Assembly: GCA_947628085.1 (NCBI GenBank)
Contig: CANQYM010000008.1
Location: 26,802-90,801 of the forward strand
Direction: 5' to 3'
DNA: 64,000 nucleotides
Source: an uncultured Clostridia bacterium
GTDB taxonomy: Bacteria; Bacillota; Clostridia; TANB77; CAG-508
Part shown: piece by piece, positions 53,461-64,000 of the stretch
How positions within the stretch are numbered: position 1 is the stretch's first letter
How the letters are laid out: every line of letters begins with the position of its first letter
Translations under genes and position numbers: made by a program
Notes under the pieces: generated by a model
Seen by the model: the letters and a program-made list of their open reading frames with translations, nothing else
What the model was told of the DNA's origin: nothing
Databases searched by the model: none

Positions 53461-53967
53461 TTATGAGTTTTGAGAATTATTTGGATTCTCGTAAAAAACT
53501 TTTCCCTCTGATAGTATACTTACATTAGATACTTCTGTTAATTCTGTTAATGTATTAAAAATAGAATAATATAATTTGCTTTTTTGAATGTCATCTAAGT
53601 TTAGCTCTTCTAATTCTTTATTAAAATTTACAATAGCTGTTTCATTTTCTAATTTTGCTTCTATAAGTTCTACGTTTTCCGGAATTATTCTTTCATAGTT
53701 TTCATTTTCAGGTCCGCTCATTAATAATTTTACAAGTTCTTCATAAGGATTTTTAAGTAATTCTTTCGAATCGACAAATCTCGTTTCTTTTGCTAATTCT
53801 CCTGAAGTTTTATCTTGAAAATATAATGTTACAATTGTTTTTCTTAAGTCAACCTCCTCAAATTCTGTTTCTGGTGTGTATTCTGTTTCAATGCTAACAT
53901 TAGAAACTATAAATATTCCTAAAATGATAATTAGAAAAATTATTATTAAAATTATCCATTTTTGCAT
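53461..53967 (-). CDS. GerMN domain-containing protein
   Basis: N-terminal TM, 'VTLYFQDKTSGELAKETRFVDSKELLKNPYEELVKLLMSGP'. Confidence 0.85.
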   Translation of the reverse strand: MQKWIILIIIFLIIILGIFIVSNVSIETEYTPETEFEEVDLRKTIVTLYFQDKTSGELAKETRFVDSKELLKNPYEELVKLLMSGPENENYERIIPENVELIEAKLENETAIVNFNKELEELNLDDIQKSKLYYSIFNTLTELTEVSNVSILSEGKVFYENPNNSQNS

Positions 53968-54145
53968 AGCTTTTCCTCCTTTGTAAATACTATTCTTAGA
54001 AATTTTATTTATTCATTAAAAAGAAAAAGTAATTTATCTTGTTTTTAAAACTAGATTTTCTTATTTTTCTAATTATATAATTGACTATCTTCATAAATTA
54101 TAGTATTATATATATGTAAATTTTACATTATAGAAAGGAAATTTT

Positions 54146-54805
54146 ATGGCAAAAGTTAGAGATTTAGTTAGTGGTTTAACACACTGCATAGGAGCAGGAC
54201 TTTCTTTAGCGGGATTAGTTGTTTTAATAGTTTTCGCTTCTATCTGGGGAGATGCATTTGATGTTGTATCTTTCACAATTTTTGGGGTAGGACTTTTTTT
54301 AACATATCTTTTTAGTACTTTATACCATTGGCTTAATATTAGTGAAAAAGGTCTAACTGTATTTAGAAAATTTGATCATATAATGATTTATATTTTAATT
54401 GCATCTAGCTATACTCCTGTTTGTTTAGGTCCTTTAAGAGGTCCTTGGGGTTGGACTATATTTGGTGTTATTTGGGGACTTGCAATTTTAGGTACAATTC
54501 TAACTTCCGTATGGATTAAAGCTCCAAGAGCACTTACAACCACTATTTATGTAATAATGGGTTGGTTTGTTCTAATTGCTATCATACCTTTAATAAAAGT
54601 ATTTAGAGATGCAAACCTTTTATATAGCTTATTATGGCTTTTAGTTGGTGGTATTTTTTACACAATTGGTGGTATAATTTATGCAATCAAAAAACCAAAG
54701 AAAAAAATTTTAGGTTTTGGCTTTCATGAAATTTTTCACATTTTCGTAATGCTAGGAAGTGCTTGCCAATACTTCTTTATATTAATTTATGTTCTAAAAA
54801 TATAA
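54146..54805 (+). CDS. Hemolysin III / PAQR family membrane protein
   Basis: 'TLYHWL...FRKFDHIMIYILIASSYTPVCLGPL...FHEIFHIFVMLGSACQYF'. Confidence 0.94.
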   Translation: MAKVRDLVSGLTHCIGAGLSLAGLVVLIVFASIWGDAFDVVSFTIFGVGLFLTYLFSTLYHWLNISEKGLTVFRKFDHIMIYILIASSYTPVCLGPLRGPWGWTIFGVIWGLAILGTILTSVWIKAPRALTTTIYVIMGWFVLIAIIPLIKVFRDANLLYSLLWLLVGGIFYTIGGIIYAIKKPKKKILGFGFHEIFHIFVMLGSACQYFFILIYVLKI

Positions 54806-54809
54806 TTTT

Positions 54810-54852
54810 AAAGACTCAATATGTTGAATACAATATATTGGGTCTTTTTTTG
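54810..54852 (+). terminator. Terminator downstream of the hemolysin III-like gene
   Basis: AAAGACTCAATATGTTG...CAATATATTGGGTCTTTTTTT. Confidence 0.8.
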
Positions 54853-54867
54853 TGGTAAATATAAACA

Positions 54868-54896
54868 TTGACAAAATACTGCAAAAGTTATAAGAT
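54868..54896 (+). promoter_or_regulatory. Promoter of the CoA-dehydratase activase gene
   Basis: TTGACA-N17-TAAGAT; leader of about 85 nt before the SD AGGAG. Confidence 0.75.
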
Positions 54897-54987
54897 ACAA
54901 GTTGTTAGAGTAGATATTATAACAAATTTATAGATGGATTTATAGGCGCCCTAAAGGCCTAAATTTTGTATAGGAGAAATATATATA

Positions 54988-57900
54988 ATGAAAGAATTAT
55001 TACATGTTGGTTTAGACATTGGCTCAACTACTGTTAAAATAGTTATTTTAGATAAAGACTTAAATATGATTTATTCTAATTATGAAAGACATTTTTCAGA
55101 CACTAAAACTACTTTATATAACGTTTTAACAAAACTTGTTAAAGATTTTCCAGACGCAGACTTTACTATGTCACTTACGGGTTCTGGTGCACTAGATATT
55201 TCTAAAGTGTTAAATATTAATTTTATACAAGAAGTTATTTCTTGCAAGTTAGCAGTAGAAAAATTAATTCCTCAAACTGATGTAGTAATTGAGCTTGGTG
55301 GAGAAGATGCAAAAATAATATATTTTGATAAATTTATAGAGCAAAGAATGAATGGTACTTGTGCTGGTGGTACAGGTGCTTTCTTAGACCAAATGGCTTC
55401 TCTTTTAAACACAGATACAAATGGTTTAAATGAGCTTGCAAAAACTTATGAAACAATATACCCTATTGCTTCTCGTTGTGGTGTTTTTGCCAAAACAGAC
55501 ATTCAACCACTACTAAATGAAGGCGCTAGAAAAGAAGATATTTCCGCTTCAATTTTTCAAGCAGTTGTTAATCAAACAATCAGCGGATTAGCTTGTGGTA
55601 GACTAATTAAAGGTAAAGTTGCTTTCTTAGGAGGACCTTTAAATTATCTACCAGAATTAAGAAAAAGATTTATTGAAACTTTGAAATTAAAGGATGATGA
55701 AATAATTGTTCCAGAGAATGCTCACCTTTTAGTTGCAAATGGTGCAGCTCTTGCTTCTCTAGAAACAGAAAGTTTTTCAAGTAAATCATTAAAAGAAAAA
55801 TTGAAAACTTTTAAATCTGCAAAATTTACGGAAGGAAAAACTTTACCTCCTCTTTTTGAAACAGAAAAAGACTATAAAGAGTTTAAAGAAAGACATGATA
55901 AAGATAAAGTTAAAAAAGTAGATTTAAAAACTTACAAAGGTGATGCTTTCTTAGGAATAGATGCAGGTTCAACTACTACTAAAATAGTATTAATAGATAA
56001 AGAAGGATCTTTATTATACTCCCTTTACGGAAATAACAAAGGTAATCCTTTAAGCAGTGTTATATCAATGCTAAAACAACTTTATGCAGAACTTCCAAAA
56101 GATGTTACCCTTCGTTTTAGTGGTGTTACAGGTTATGGAGAAAAATTAATTCAAACAGCATTAAATGTTGATTTAAATGAAATAGAAACAATTGCACACT
56201 ACACAGCTGCAAAAAAATTCTTGCCTAATGTAAATAGTATTATTGACATTGGTGGTCAAGACATGAAATACATAAAATTAAAAAACAATTCAATCGATAA
56301 CATAATGTTAAATGAAGCTTGCTCTTCAGGTTGTGGTTCTTTCTTGGAAACTTTTGCAAAAAGCTTAGGTTTAACTATTGAAGAATTTGTTGATGAAGCT
56401 TTAAAATCAAAAGCTCCTGTTGACTTAGGCTCTAGATGTACAGTATTTATGAACTCTAAGATTAAGCAAGCACAAAAAGAAGGCTATTCCGTAGGAGATA
56501 TTTCTAGTGGACTTTCATATTCTATTATAAAAAATGCTATTCAAAAAGTTATGAAAGTTAGAGATGTAAGCACTCTTGGAGAAAACATAGTTGTTCAAGG
56601 AGGAACTTTCTATAATGATGCAGTTCTTCGTAGTTTCGAATTAATAGTTGGAAGAAACGTTATAAGAACAGATATATCAGGACTTATGGGAGCTTACGGC
56701 GTTGCACTTCTTGCTCAAGAACAATATAACAGCAATTTAGATATGACATACAAATCTACTATTTTAAAGAATGATGAATTAGATAATCTAAATATAAAAA
56801 TCTCTCATGTTCGTTGTGGTGGTTGCGAAAACAACTGCTTACTTACAATTAATACTTTTGAAAATGGTAAAAAATTTATATCTGGAAACAGATGTGAAAA
56901 AGGTGCTGGAAATCAAAATGCTGAAAAGAAAGATTTACCAAACATTTATAAATATAAATATGAAAGATTATTTGGATATAAACCTCTAGAAGAAAGTGAA
57001 GCAAAACGTGGAACAATTGGAATCCCAAGAGTTTTAAATATGTATGAAGATTATCCTTTCTGGTTTACTTTCCTAACTAAATTAGGATTTAGAGTAATTA
57101 TATCTGAAAAGAGTAATAGAAAAACTTATGAAAAAGGAATGGAATCTATGCCATCAGAGTCTGTTTGCTATCCAGCTAAACTTGCTCACGGCCATGTAAT
57201 GAGTTTATTAAACCAAGGAATTAAAACTATTTTCTATCCTTGCATTCCATATTCAAGAAGAGAATATGAATCTTCAGACAATCACTATAACTGCCCTATT
57301 GTAATTTCATATTCTGAAGTTATTAAAAACAACATTGAAGAGTTAAGAAAAGATGATGTAAAATACATCAATCCTTTCTTACCTATTGATAATATTAAAA
57401 ATTTAGTAAAAGTTGTTTACGGATGTGAGGATTTTAAAGAATATAAATTTACTAAGAAAGAATTAACACTAGCTGCTGAAGAAGCTGAAAAGGAATATCA
57501 AAAATATAAAGAAGATGTTAGAAACAAAGGTAAAGAAACTTTAAAATATATTAAAGACAACAACTTAAGAGGTATTGTTTTAGCTGGTCGTCCATATCAT
57601 GTTGATCCAGAAATAAATCATGGAATTGATACATTAATTACAAGCCTTGGTTTATGTGTGTTATCGGAAGATAGCATTTGCGATCCAAAGGATGGAGTAA
57701 GTCATCGTCTTCGTGTTGTTGACCAATGGGTATTCCATTCAAGATTATATGCAGCTGCTGAATTTGTTGGAAAACACGATTTTCTTGAAATGGTACAACT
57801 TAATTCTTTTGGTTGTGGTGTTGATGCAGTTACAACAGATCAAGTAGAAGAAATTTTAAAAAGCTATGATAATATGTATACACTAATTAAAATAGATGAA

Positions 57901-59340
57901 ATAAATAACTTGGGTGCTATTCGTATTCGTATTCGTTCACTTCTTGCTAGTATGAATAAACGTATTGCTCAAAAGCAAAAAGAAAAAGAAGAAATAAAAC
58001 AAGAAGATTTAGGAAATTACGAAGTAAAAAGAGTTCCTTTTACGAAAGAAATGAAAGAACAAGGATATACAATTTTAATTCCTCAAATGATTCCTATTCA
58101 TTTTGAATTAATAGAATCTGCTGTAAAAAATTTAGGATACAATGTTAAACTTTTAAGAGAATGTACGGAAAAAACAGTTGAAACAGGATTAAGATATGTT
58201 AATAACGATGCTTGTTATCCTTCAATTCTTACAACTGGTCAATTTATTGAAGCACTTCAATCTGGTGAATACGATTTAAATAGAACTGCTCTTATAATGT
58301 CTCAAACGGGTGGTGGTTGTAGAGCAACAAACTACATTGGTTTCATTAGAAAAGCTTTAAAAGATGCTGGTTTTGGAAATGTTCCTATTATATCATTTAA
58401 TGTTGTAGGTATGGAAAAAGCAACTGGATTTAAAATTACTGTTCCTATGGCAATCAATTTGGTTAAAGCTGTTTTCTATGGAGACTTACTACAAAAATTA
58501 TTATTAAAAAATAGAGCATATGAAGTTCATGCTGGTGATTCACAAGCTATGTATGAAAAATGGCTTGAAAAATGTAAAACACTTTGCTCAAAATCTACAT
58601 ATAATCAATTTAAGAAAAGCATTTATGAAATGGTTAATGACTTTGAAACAATTGAAGTTGATATGTCAAAAGAAAAACCTAAAGTTGGAATTGTTGGTGA
58701 AGTTTTAATAAAATATCATCCTTTTGGAAATAATGAAGTAATTAAAGTTTTAGAAAAAGAAGGCGCAGAAGTTATTTCTCCAGACTTTATGGGATTCATA
58801 AAATTTATTGCTACACATAAAATTACAAATAATCGTTTATTAAATATTGATAAAGCAAAAGCTAGAATTTTTAGAGCTGTAATTGCAGTAATTGAAATGA
58901 TGGAAAATGATTTAAGGAAAGCACTTGCAACTTCTAAAAAAGGATATCTTCCTCCTTGTAACATTTTTGAACTTGAAGAAAAAGTTAAAGACATTCTTTC
59001 AATTGGAAATCAAACTGGTGAAGGTTGGTTTTTAACTGCTGAAATGATAGAGTATATTGAAAATGACATTCCAAACATTGTATGTGTTCAACCTTTTGCA
59101 TGTTTACCAAATCATGTTGTTGGAAAAGGTGTAATAAAATCAATTAGAGAAAAATATCCTTATGCAAATATAACTCCAGTTGATTATGATCCAGGTGCAA
59201 GTGAAACAAATCAAACAAATAGAATAAAGCTTTTAACAACAGTTGCTAAAGATAATCTAAAGAAGAAGAAAGCTTCAAAAAAAGCTATTGAAATTGAAAA
59301 TCTTTCTGAAAATGAAATTAAAGAAAAAATAAATAGTTAA
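54988..59340 (+). CDS. 2-hydroxyacyl-CoA dehydratase activase-related protein (tandem BadF/BadG ATPase domains plus DUF2229-like C-terminal part)
   Basis: 'LDIGSTTVKIVILD' and 'GIDAGSTTTKIVLID' ASKHA motifs; 'IGIPRVLNMYEDYPFWFTFLTKLGF'; 'LAGRPYHVDPEINHGI'. Confidence 0.93.
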   Translation: MKELLHVGLDIGSTTVKIVILDKDLNMIYSNYERHFSDTKTTLYNVLTKLVKDFPDADFTMSLTGSGALDISKVLNINFIQEVISCKLAVEKLIPQTDVVIELGGEDAKIIYFDKFIEQRMNGTCAGGTGAFLDQMASLLNTDTNGLNELAKTYETIYPIASRCGVFAKTDIQPLLNEGARKEDISASIFQAVVNQTISGLACGRLIKGKVAFLGGPLNYLPELRKRFIETLKLKDDEIIVPENAHLLVANGAALASLETESFSSKSLKEKLKTFKSAKFTEGKTLPPLFETEKDYKEFKERHDKDKVKKVDLKTYKGDAFLGIDAGSTTTKIVLIDKEGSLLYSLYGNNKGNPLSSVISMLKQLYAELPKDVTLRFSGVTGYGEKLIQTALNVDLNEIETIAHYTAAKKFLPNVNSIIDIGGQDMKYIKLKNNSIDNIMLNEACSSGCGSFLETFAKSLGLTIEEFVDEALKSKAPVDLGSRCTVFMNSKIKQAQKEGYSVGDISSGLSYSIIKNAIQKVMKVRDVSTLGENIVVQGGTFYNDAVLRSFELIVGRNVIRTDISGLMGAYGVALLAQEQYNSNLDMTYKSTILKNDELDNLNIKISHVRCGGCENNCLLTINTFENGKKFISGNRCEKGAGNQNAEKKDLPNIYKYKYERLFGYKPLEESEAKRGTIGIPRVLNMYEDYPFWFTFLTKLGFRVIISEKSNRKTYEKGMESMPSESVCYPAKLAHGHVMSLLNQGIKTIFYPCIPYSRREYESSDNHYNCPIVISYSEVIKNNIEELRKDDVKYINPFLPIDNIKNLVKVVYGCEDFKEYKFTKKELTLAAEEAEKEYQKYKEDVRNKGKETLKYIKDNNLRGIVLAGRPYHVDPEINHGIDTLITSLGLCVLSEDSICDPKDGVSHRLRVVDQWVFHSRLYAAAEFVGKHDFLEMVQLNSFGCGVDAVTTDQVEEILKSYDNMYTLIKIDEINNLGAIRIRIRSLLASMNKRIAQKQKEKEEIKQEDLGNYEVKRVPFTKEMKEQGYTILIPQMIPIHFELIESAVKNLGYNVKLLRECTEKTVETGLRYVNNDACYPSILTTGQFIEALQSGEYDLNRTALIMSQTGGGCRATNYIGFIRKALKDAGFGNVPIISFNVVGMEKATGFKITVPMAINLVKAVFYGDLLQKLLLKNRAYEVHAGDSQAMYEKWLEKCKTLCSKSTYNQFKKSIYEMVNDFETIEVDMSKEKPKVGIVGEVLIKYHPFGNNEVIKVLEKEGAEVISPDFMGFIKFIATHKITNNRLLNIDKAKARIFRAVIAVIEMMENDLRKALATSKKGYLPPCNIFELEEKVKDILSIGNQTGEGWFLTAEMIEYIENDIPNIVCVQPFACLPNHVVGKGVIKSIREKYPYANITPVDYDPGASETNQTNRIKLLTTVAKDNLKKKKASKKAIEIENLSENEIKEKINS

Positions 59341-59352
59341 ATAATTAATTTA

Positions 59353-59410
59353 TCAAACGAACTTTTAAAATCTCTTAAAAACGATTTTGAAGGTTCGTTT
59401 TTTTTTATTG
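59353..59410 (+). terminator. Terminator downstream of the activase gene
   Basis: AAACGAACTTT...AAGGTTCGTTTTTTTTT. Confidence 0.8.
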
Positions 59411-62400
59411 TTATTTTATTTTTAAATTTTTTTAACTTTATCAAAATATTTTTTTCAAAACTGTTATTTTTAATTTTATTTTTAAAAAAATTTTTAAATT
59501 TAATTAATTTTTTAAAATTATTACTTTTTTTATTATTTTTTTTAAAAAAATTATTTTTTGGGGATTTTTTTCTATAATTTTAGTTTACATTATATTGATA
59601 TTTTATATTATATATCAATATTTTTTGCTTTATGTATTTATTAATTCCCAAACATTTTATGTATTTTTTAATTTTTTAAATTGTTTTTGTTTTTTTGTCA
59701 ACTTTATTTTTTCTTATAAAATTTTGGTTTTCTCATTTTTTTTAATTTTAGGGCTTTTTTTAATATATTTATGTATTCATACTACTTTTATAATTGTTTT
59801 CTAAAATGGCTATTTTTAAGGCTTTTTTCTTTATAGACTAAAAATAGACTTTTTCTCCTTATCATATTTTTTTCCTAAAAAACATTTTATTAATTTTTTT
59901 TCTTTTTTAAATTTTTTTATAAATTTTTTTAAAAAATATTTCAAAAAATTACGTATTAGTTTACTTAATATCGTTGTTTTTTTATATAAATAATTATATT
60001 TTATTATATTTATATATATAATAAAAGCTTTATTTCCCTTATCTTTTATTCTTTTTTGTTATTCTAAAAAAATAAATAATTATTTTTGTTTTAATGGCAA
60101 TTTTTTAAATGTTTTTTTTTAAAATTTTTTCTCGTTTTTTCTAATTTTTAGGTTTTTCTGCTTAAAAATTATCTTTTTTAATATTATTTATAAAAATATT
60201 ATTTAATTTTTTAATTTAATTTATTTATTAATTTTATTTTATTTTTTAATTTTTTGCTTTGAATTTTCTTTATATTTCAAGCATTTAAAGGATTTTTAAA
60301 ATTTATAATAATATTTTTTAATTTATTTTTTTATTTTATTTTTCTAAAACAATTTTTAAATTTAATTAAATTTTTTTATTATTTTCATTTTTTATTTTTA
60401 ATTTTAAAATATTTTTTTATTTAAATAAAATTTTTTTTAAATTTTAATTTTTTATTTTATTTTTTTAAATATTTTTAATTTAATTAAATATTTTTTTAAT
60501 TATTATTCTTTTTTTTTATATTTTAAATTAATTTTTTTATTTTTTTAAAAAATATTTTTTAATTTTTGGTTCAATAATTTTAGTTTACATCATATGCCAT
60601 TTTTAAATTATAAAATAATATTTTTAAAAAATTATATTCTTCTATTCCCAAGTATTCTACTTATTTTTTTATTTTTTTATTTAATTTTGTTTTTTTGCCA
60701 ACTTTATTTTTTCTTATAAAATTTCGATTTTCTCAATTTTTTTAATTTTTTGCTTTTTTTAGCATAATTATATAATTTAGCTTAATTTTATAATTTATTT
60801 TAAAAACCGCCATTTTAAGGGCTTTTTAGTCTTTTCAAAAAAAATAGACATTTTTTCTTTCTTTTATTTTTTCTAAAAAACATTTTATTTTTTTATTATT
60901 TTTATTTTTTATTTTATAAAATCATTTTTTAAAGCTTTTTTTGAGAAATTACAAATTAGTTTACTTAATACAGCTATTTTTTTATATAAATAATTATTTT
61001 TTTTATTTTTTTATATGTAGTAAATCCTTTATTTCCCACACTTTTTATTTTTATTTATTATTTTTTTCTAAAAAATAATATTTTTTTGTTTTAATGGCAA
61101 TTTTAAAAATATTTTTTTATATTCCTTTTCTTATTTTAATTAAATTTTAAGTTTTTTAGCTTTAAAATTGTTTTTTTAATTTTTTTAAATAAAAATATTA
61201 TTTTTTTATTATTTATTTTTATTATTAAATTTTATTTTTTATTTTATGATAAATATTTAATTTTCCTTAAATTCTATTCTTTTAATTGCTATTTTTTTTA
61301 ATAGTAATATTAAATTAATTATTGATATTTAGCCTTTTTAGCCTTCTTTTCTCTATATTAGATCTTTACTTTCTCATTTTTTTCTTTTTTTTATAAAAAA
61401 TTTTAGATTTAATAAATTTCATTATTATTTTTATTTTTAAATTAAAATTTTTTTATTTTAATAAAATATTTTTTAATGATTTTTATTTTTAAAAAATTTT
61501 TTTAATTTATTTAAATATTTTTTTTGATTATTATTTTTTATTTTTAATTTAATAATAATATTTTTTTATTTCTCTTTTTAAATTTTATTTTTTTTAAATT
61601 TTTTTTATTAAATAAAATATTTTATTTAATTTTTTATTTAAATAATAATTTCAGCATCTATTAATCTCTTTAAATTTTACTTATAACTACTAATTAATTT
61701 TTAGTTTACATTATATCTGTTTTTTATGTTTTTATTCTTCTAAAAAAAATCTTTTATTTTTTTCTCTTTTTCTTAATTCCTATAGGGTTTTAGAATCAGA
61801 AAAATTCTTTTTTATTGATTTTTTCCATCATTGCTTATTTGACAATTCAAGTTTTTATGAAAAAGATTTTTAATATTTTAATTTTCTCAATTTTTTTAAT
61901 TTTTAGCTTTTAAGTTCTTTTATTTCTAACTTTTCTATAAAGTACTTGCTTTTCTGCTATTTATACGCTTTTTCTGGAATTTTGTCTTTTTATTTTTTAG
62001 AAATCAACTTTTTTTGCCTTTAGAATTTTACAATATTATTTTGAATCTTTTTAGTATTTTTAAAAATTTTAGGTTTTCTTAAGCTTAAATTTTTATTATT
62101 TTCTTTTTAATTTCTAGTCTTATTTTCTTCTTGTTTTTTATTTACATAACTTTAAAAATACTCTTTTTTTCCCTTTTAAAAATCTTATTTTTAAATTTAT
62201 AAAAGTTGTATATCCAAACACTTACATAACTTTCTTTCTTTTAAATAATTATTTTGTTTACTTGACAATTCTTAAAAAATTGCTAAAATTATTTCAAAAA
62301 CAAATGTTTTTATTTTTTTCTTAATTTTTTTAATTTTAAAGAAAACCCTTCATATTTCTTATATAAATTTTTCTATCTGTTTTCTTTTCTTAAATATTAT

Positions 62401-63885
62401 AGTTTGCATTTTTTATTTAAAATTCTTTTTTTCTGATCTTATTTTTATAAAAATTTATTTTTTTAAATTATTTTTTATTTATTTTATGCTTTTTTTATAT
62501 AATTTTTATATAATTTAATTTTATATTTTAATATTATTTTATATTTTTTTATTTGGTTTTAATAATTTATTTTTTTGCTTTACCATTATTCTTATTTTCT
62601 TTTAATAATTTATATTTTTTGCTTTAGCATTATTATATGTTTTTTATTTAGTTTTAATAATTTATATTTCTGCTTTACTTTTATTCTATATTCTCATTCA
62701 TTTTGCTTTTATAAGCTATTTTTCTCTTTTTAAAATATTTTTCCTTTATACGATTTTCTTAAATTATTTTTGTTCTCCTATATTATTTTTGGTTCATTCT
62801 AATTTATAATAGATAGTTTTACTAGTTCTTTTTTTATTTCTTTCTTTTTTATAATTTTAAAACTAAAAAAATTTTTATTTTGCATTTTTCTAATGAAGAT
62901 TTTTATTCTACATTCTGTTTAAAAAATTTATTCATCATTTTTATATCTTAACTAAATTTTTACTAAATAATATTTTTTCAGCTTCAAAAAACAGTGGTCA
63001 TTTTTTTCACTCTTTTAAAATTTTCAAAAAAATTTTTTTGCTTTTTAAAAAATTTACAGTTCAATTTTAAATTTTGAATTTTTACTTTACATTTTTTTGC
63101 TCATAAAAATTTCTCTAAATTTTTTTATCAATTTTTTTCATTTTCATTTTGAATTTTTATTTTTTTCCTATTAACACTTCTATATTTTTATATAAATATC
63201 TGCAGGAAAAATTATAATTTTACTATAAAATTTTTTCGTTTTTTATAACGTTTTTTAGTTGTCATAATTCATTATTTTTTAAAAAAGCAACATAATTTTA
63301 CCTTTTTCTGTAAGCACTTACTTCCTATGTGTTATTTAACATTTTTCTATGCTTTTTTAGTACTTTTACGTGAATTGTTTATAAGACAATTCTTCTTTTA
63401 AATTTTAAATTTTTTTGCTATTTTTTAATTTTTAATTTTTTTTACTTTTCTTAATTTTTTTAAAAATTTTGCCCTATTTTTTATCTTTTTTTATTCATTT
63501 TTTTAAAAAATTTTATTATTTTAAAAAATTTTTGCGAAAAAATTTTTAAATATATAAAATCTAACAAAAAAATTAGAATTTTTTTGACCTTTTTTCTAGT
63601 ATCTGTTTTTTATTCTTTTTTTCTTGTTTTAGTTTATTTATTATATATTTATGTATACTTGAGAAATCTTACTTCTTCTTACTTAGTACACTATTACTTC
63701 TTGCTTTTCCGAATACTTTTATCTATATTTTCTTGTTATTATATTGCCTTATTTTTTATCTATTTTTTCTTGTCTTTTTGTAGTTATTTTTTTGTCCTTT
63801 TTCTGTTTTTTCTTTCATTCTTGGCAAACAAATTTTCTTTTTATTTTTAATTTTTTTATATTTTTATTACTTTCTTACTTTATTT
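59411..63885. other. Non-coding, extremely AT-rich, T-skewed tract
   Basis: Long runs of T and A; for example 60301-60540 contains only about four C and no G; no plausible gene in either strand. Confidence 0.9.
59578..61700 (+). repeat. Two diverged tandem units of about 1 kb, with the beginning of a third near 61701
   Basis: Matching landmarks offset by about 1000 nt: TAGTTTACATYATAT (59581, 60581, 61702), ACTTTATTTTTTCTTATAAAATTT (59701, 60711), ATTAGTTTACTTAATA (59955, 60955), TTGTTTTAATGGCAATTTT (60087, 61087). Confidence 0.8.
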
Positions 63886-63889
63886 TAAA

Positions 63890-63924
63890 TAAAAAAAGCA
63901 GTATTTATAAAAAAATACTGCTTT
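63890..63924 (-). terminator. Terminator downstream of tRNA-Ser
   Basis: AAAGCAGTATTT/AAATACTGCTTT inverted repeat with a U-tract on the minus strand. Confidence 0.85.
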
Positions 63925-64000
63925 TGGCGGAGATTGAGGGATTTGAACCCTCGCGGCCACTTACGCAACCCTAACGGTTTAGCAAACCGTCCCCTTCAGC
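63925..64000 (-). tRNA. tRNA-Ser (anticodon GCT), truncated by the window end
   Basis: Minus strand ...GGTTTGCTAAACC anticodon arm, long variable arm, GGTTCAAATCC, ...CTCCGCCA. Confidence 0.9.

Noticed and set aside
59595-63974. Plus-strand ORFs in the AT-rich tract (59595..59804, 63584..63850, 63744..63974)
   Set aside because: F/L/I/Y-only translations expected from T-rich DNA; no SD context; the last one runs into tRNA-Ser.

Overview
The window is chromosomal sequence from a low-GC, probably spore-forming Clostridia-like Firmicute. Genes were read from the supplied ORFs plus manual reading of both strands. Housekeeping content includes rpoB-rpoC, gdpP-rplI-dnaB, tilS-ftsH, mreC-mreD-PBP2-minC, dprA-comM-yraN, rsmI, acpS, tatD, htpX-lemA, a MecA-like adaptor, tRNA-Lys(CTT) and a partial tRNA-Ser(GCT). 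Surface proteins are a large DUF11/SdrB-like protein and an adjacent dockerin-LRR plus LPxTG-cohesin gene pair. The most interesting items are: (1) four dispersed intergenic hairpin elements that share a core but carry unrelated, individually self-complementary 34-43 nt arms; (2) an unannotated candidate type I toxin-antitoxin locus at about 14980-15334, with convergent consensus promoters, a 37-aa hydrophobic peptide and a sequestered Shine-Dalgarno; (3) a roughly 4.5 kb, nearly G/C-free, T-skewed non-coding tract containing a diverged tandem repeat of about 1 kb; (4) the cohesin/dockerin pair; (5) a minC split in two frames at CTT-CGG-A, which resembles a +1 slip site; (6) a PBP2 gene whose only sensible start is CTG. 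No searches or folding programs were run; all structure and family calls come from reading the sequence.
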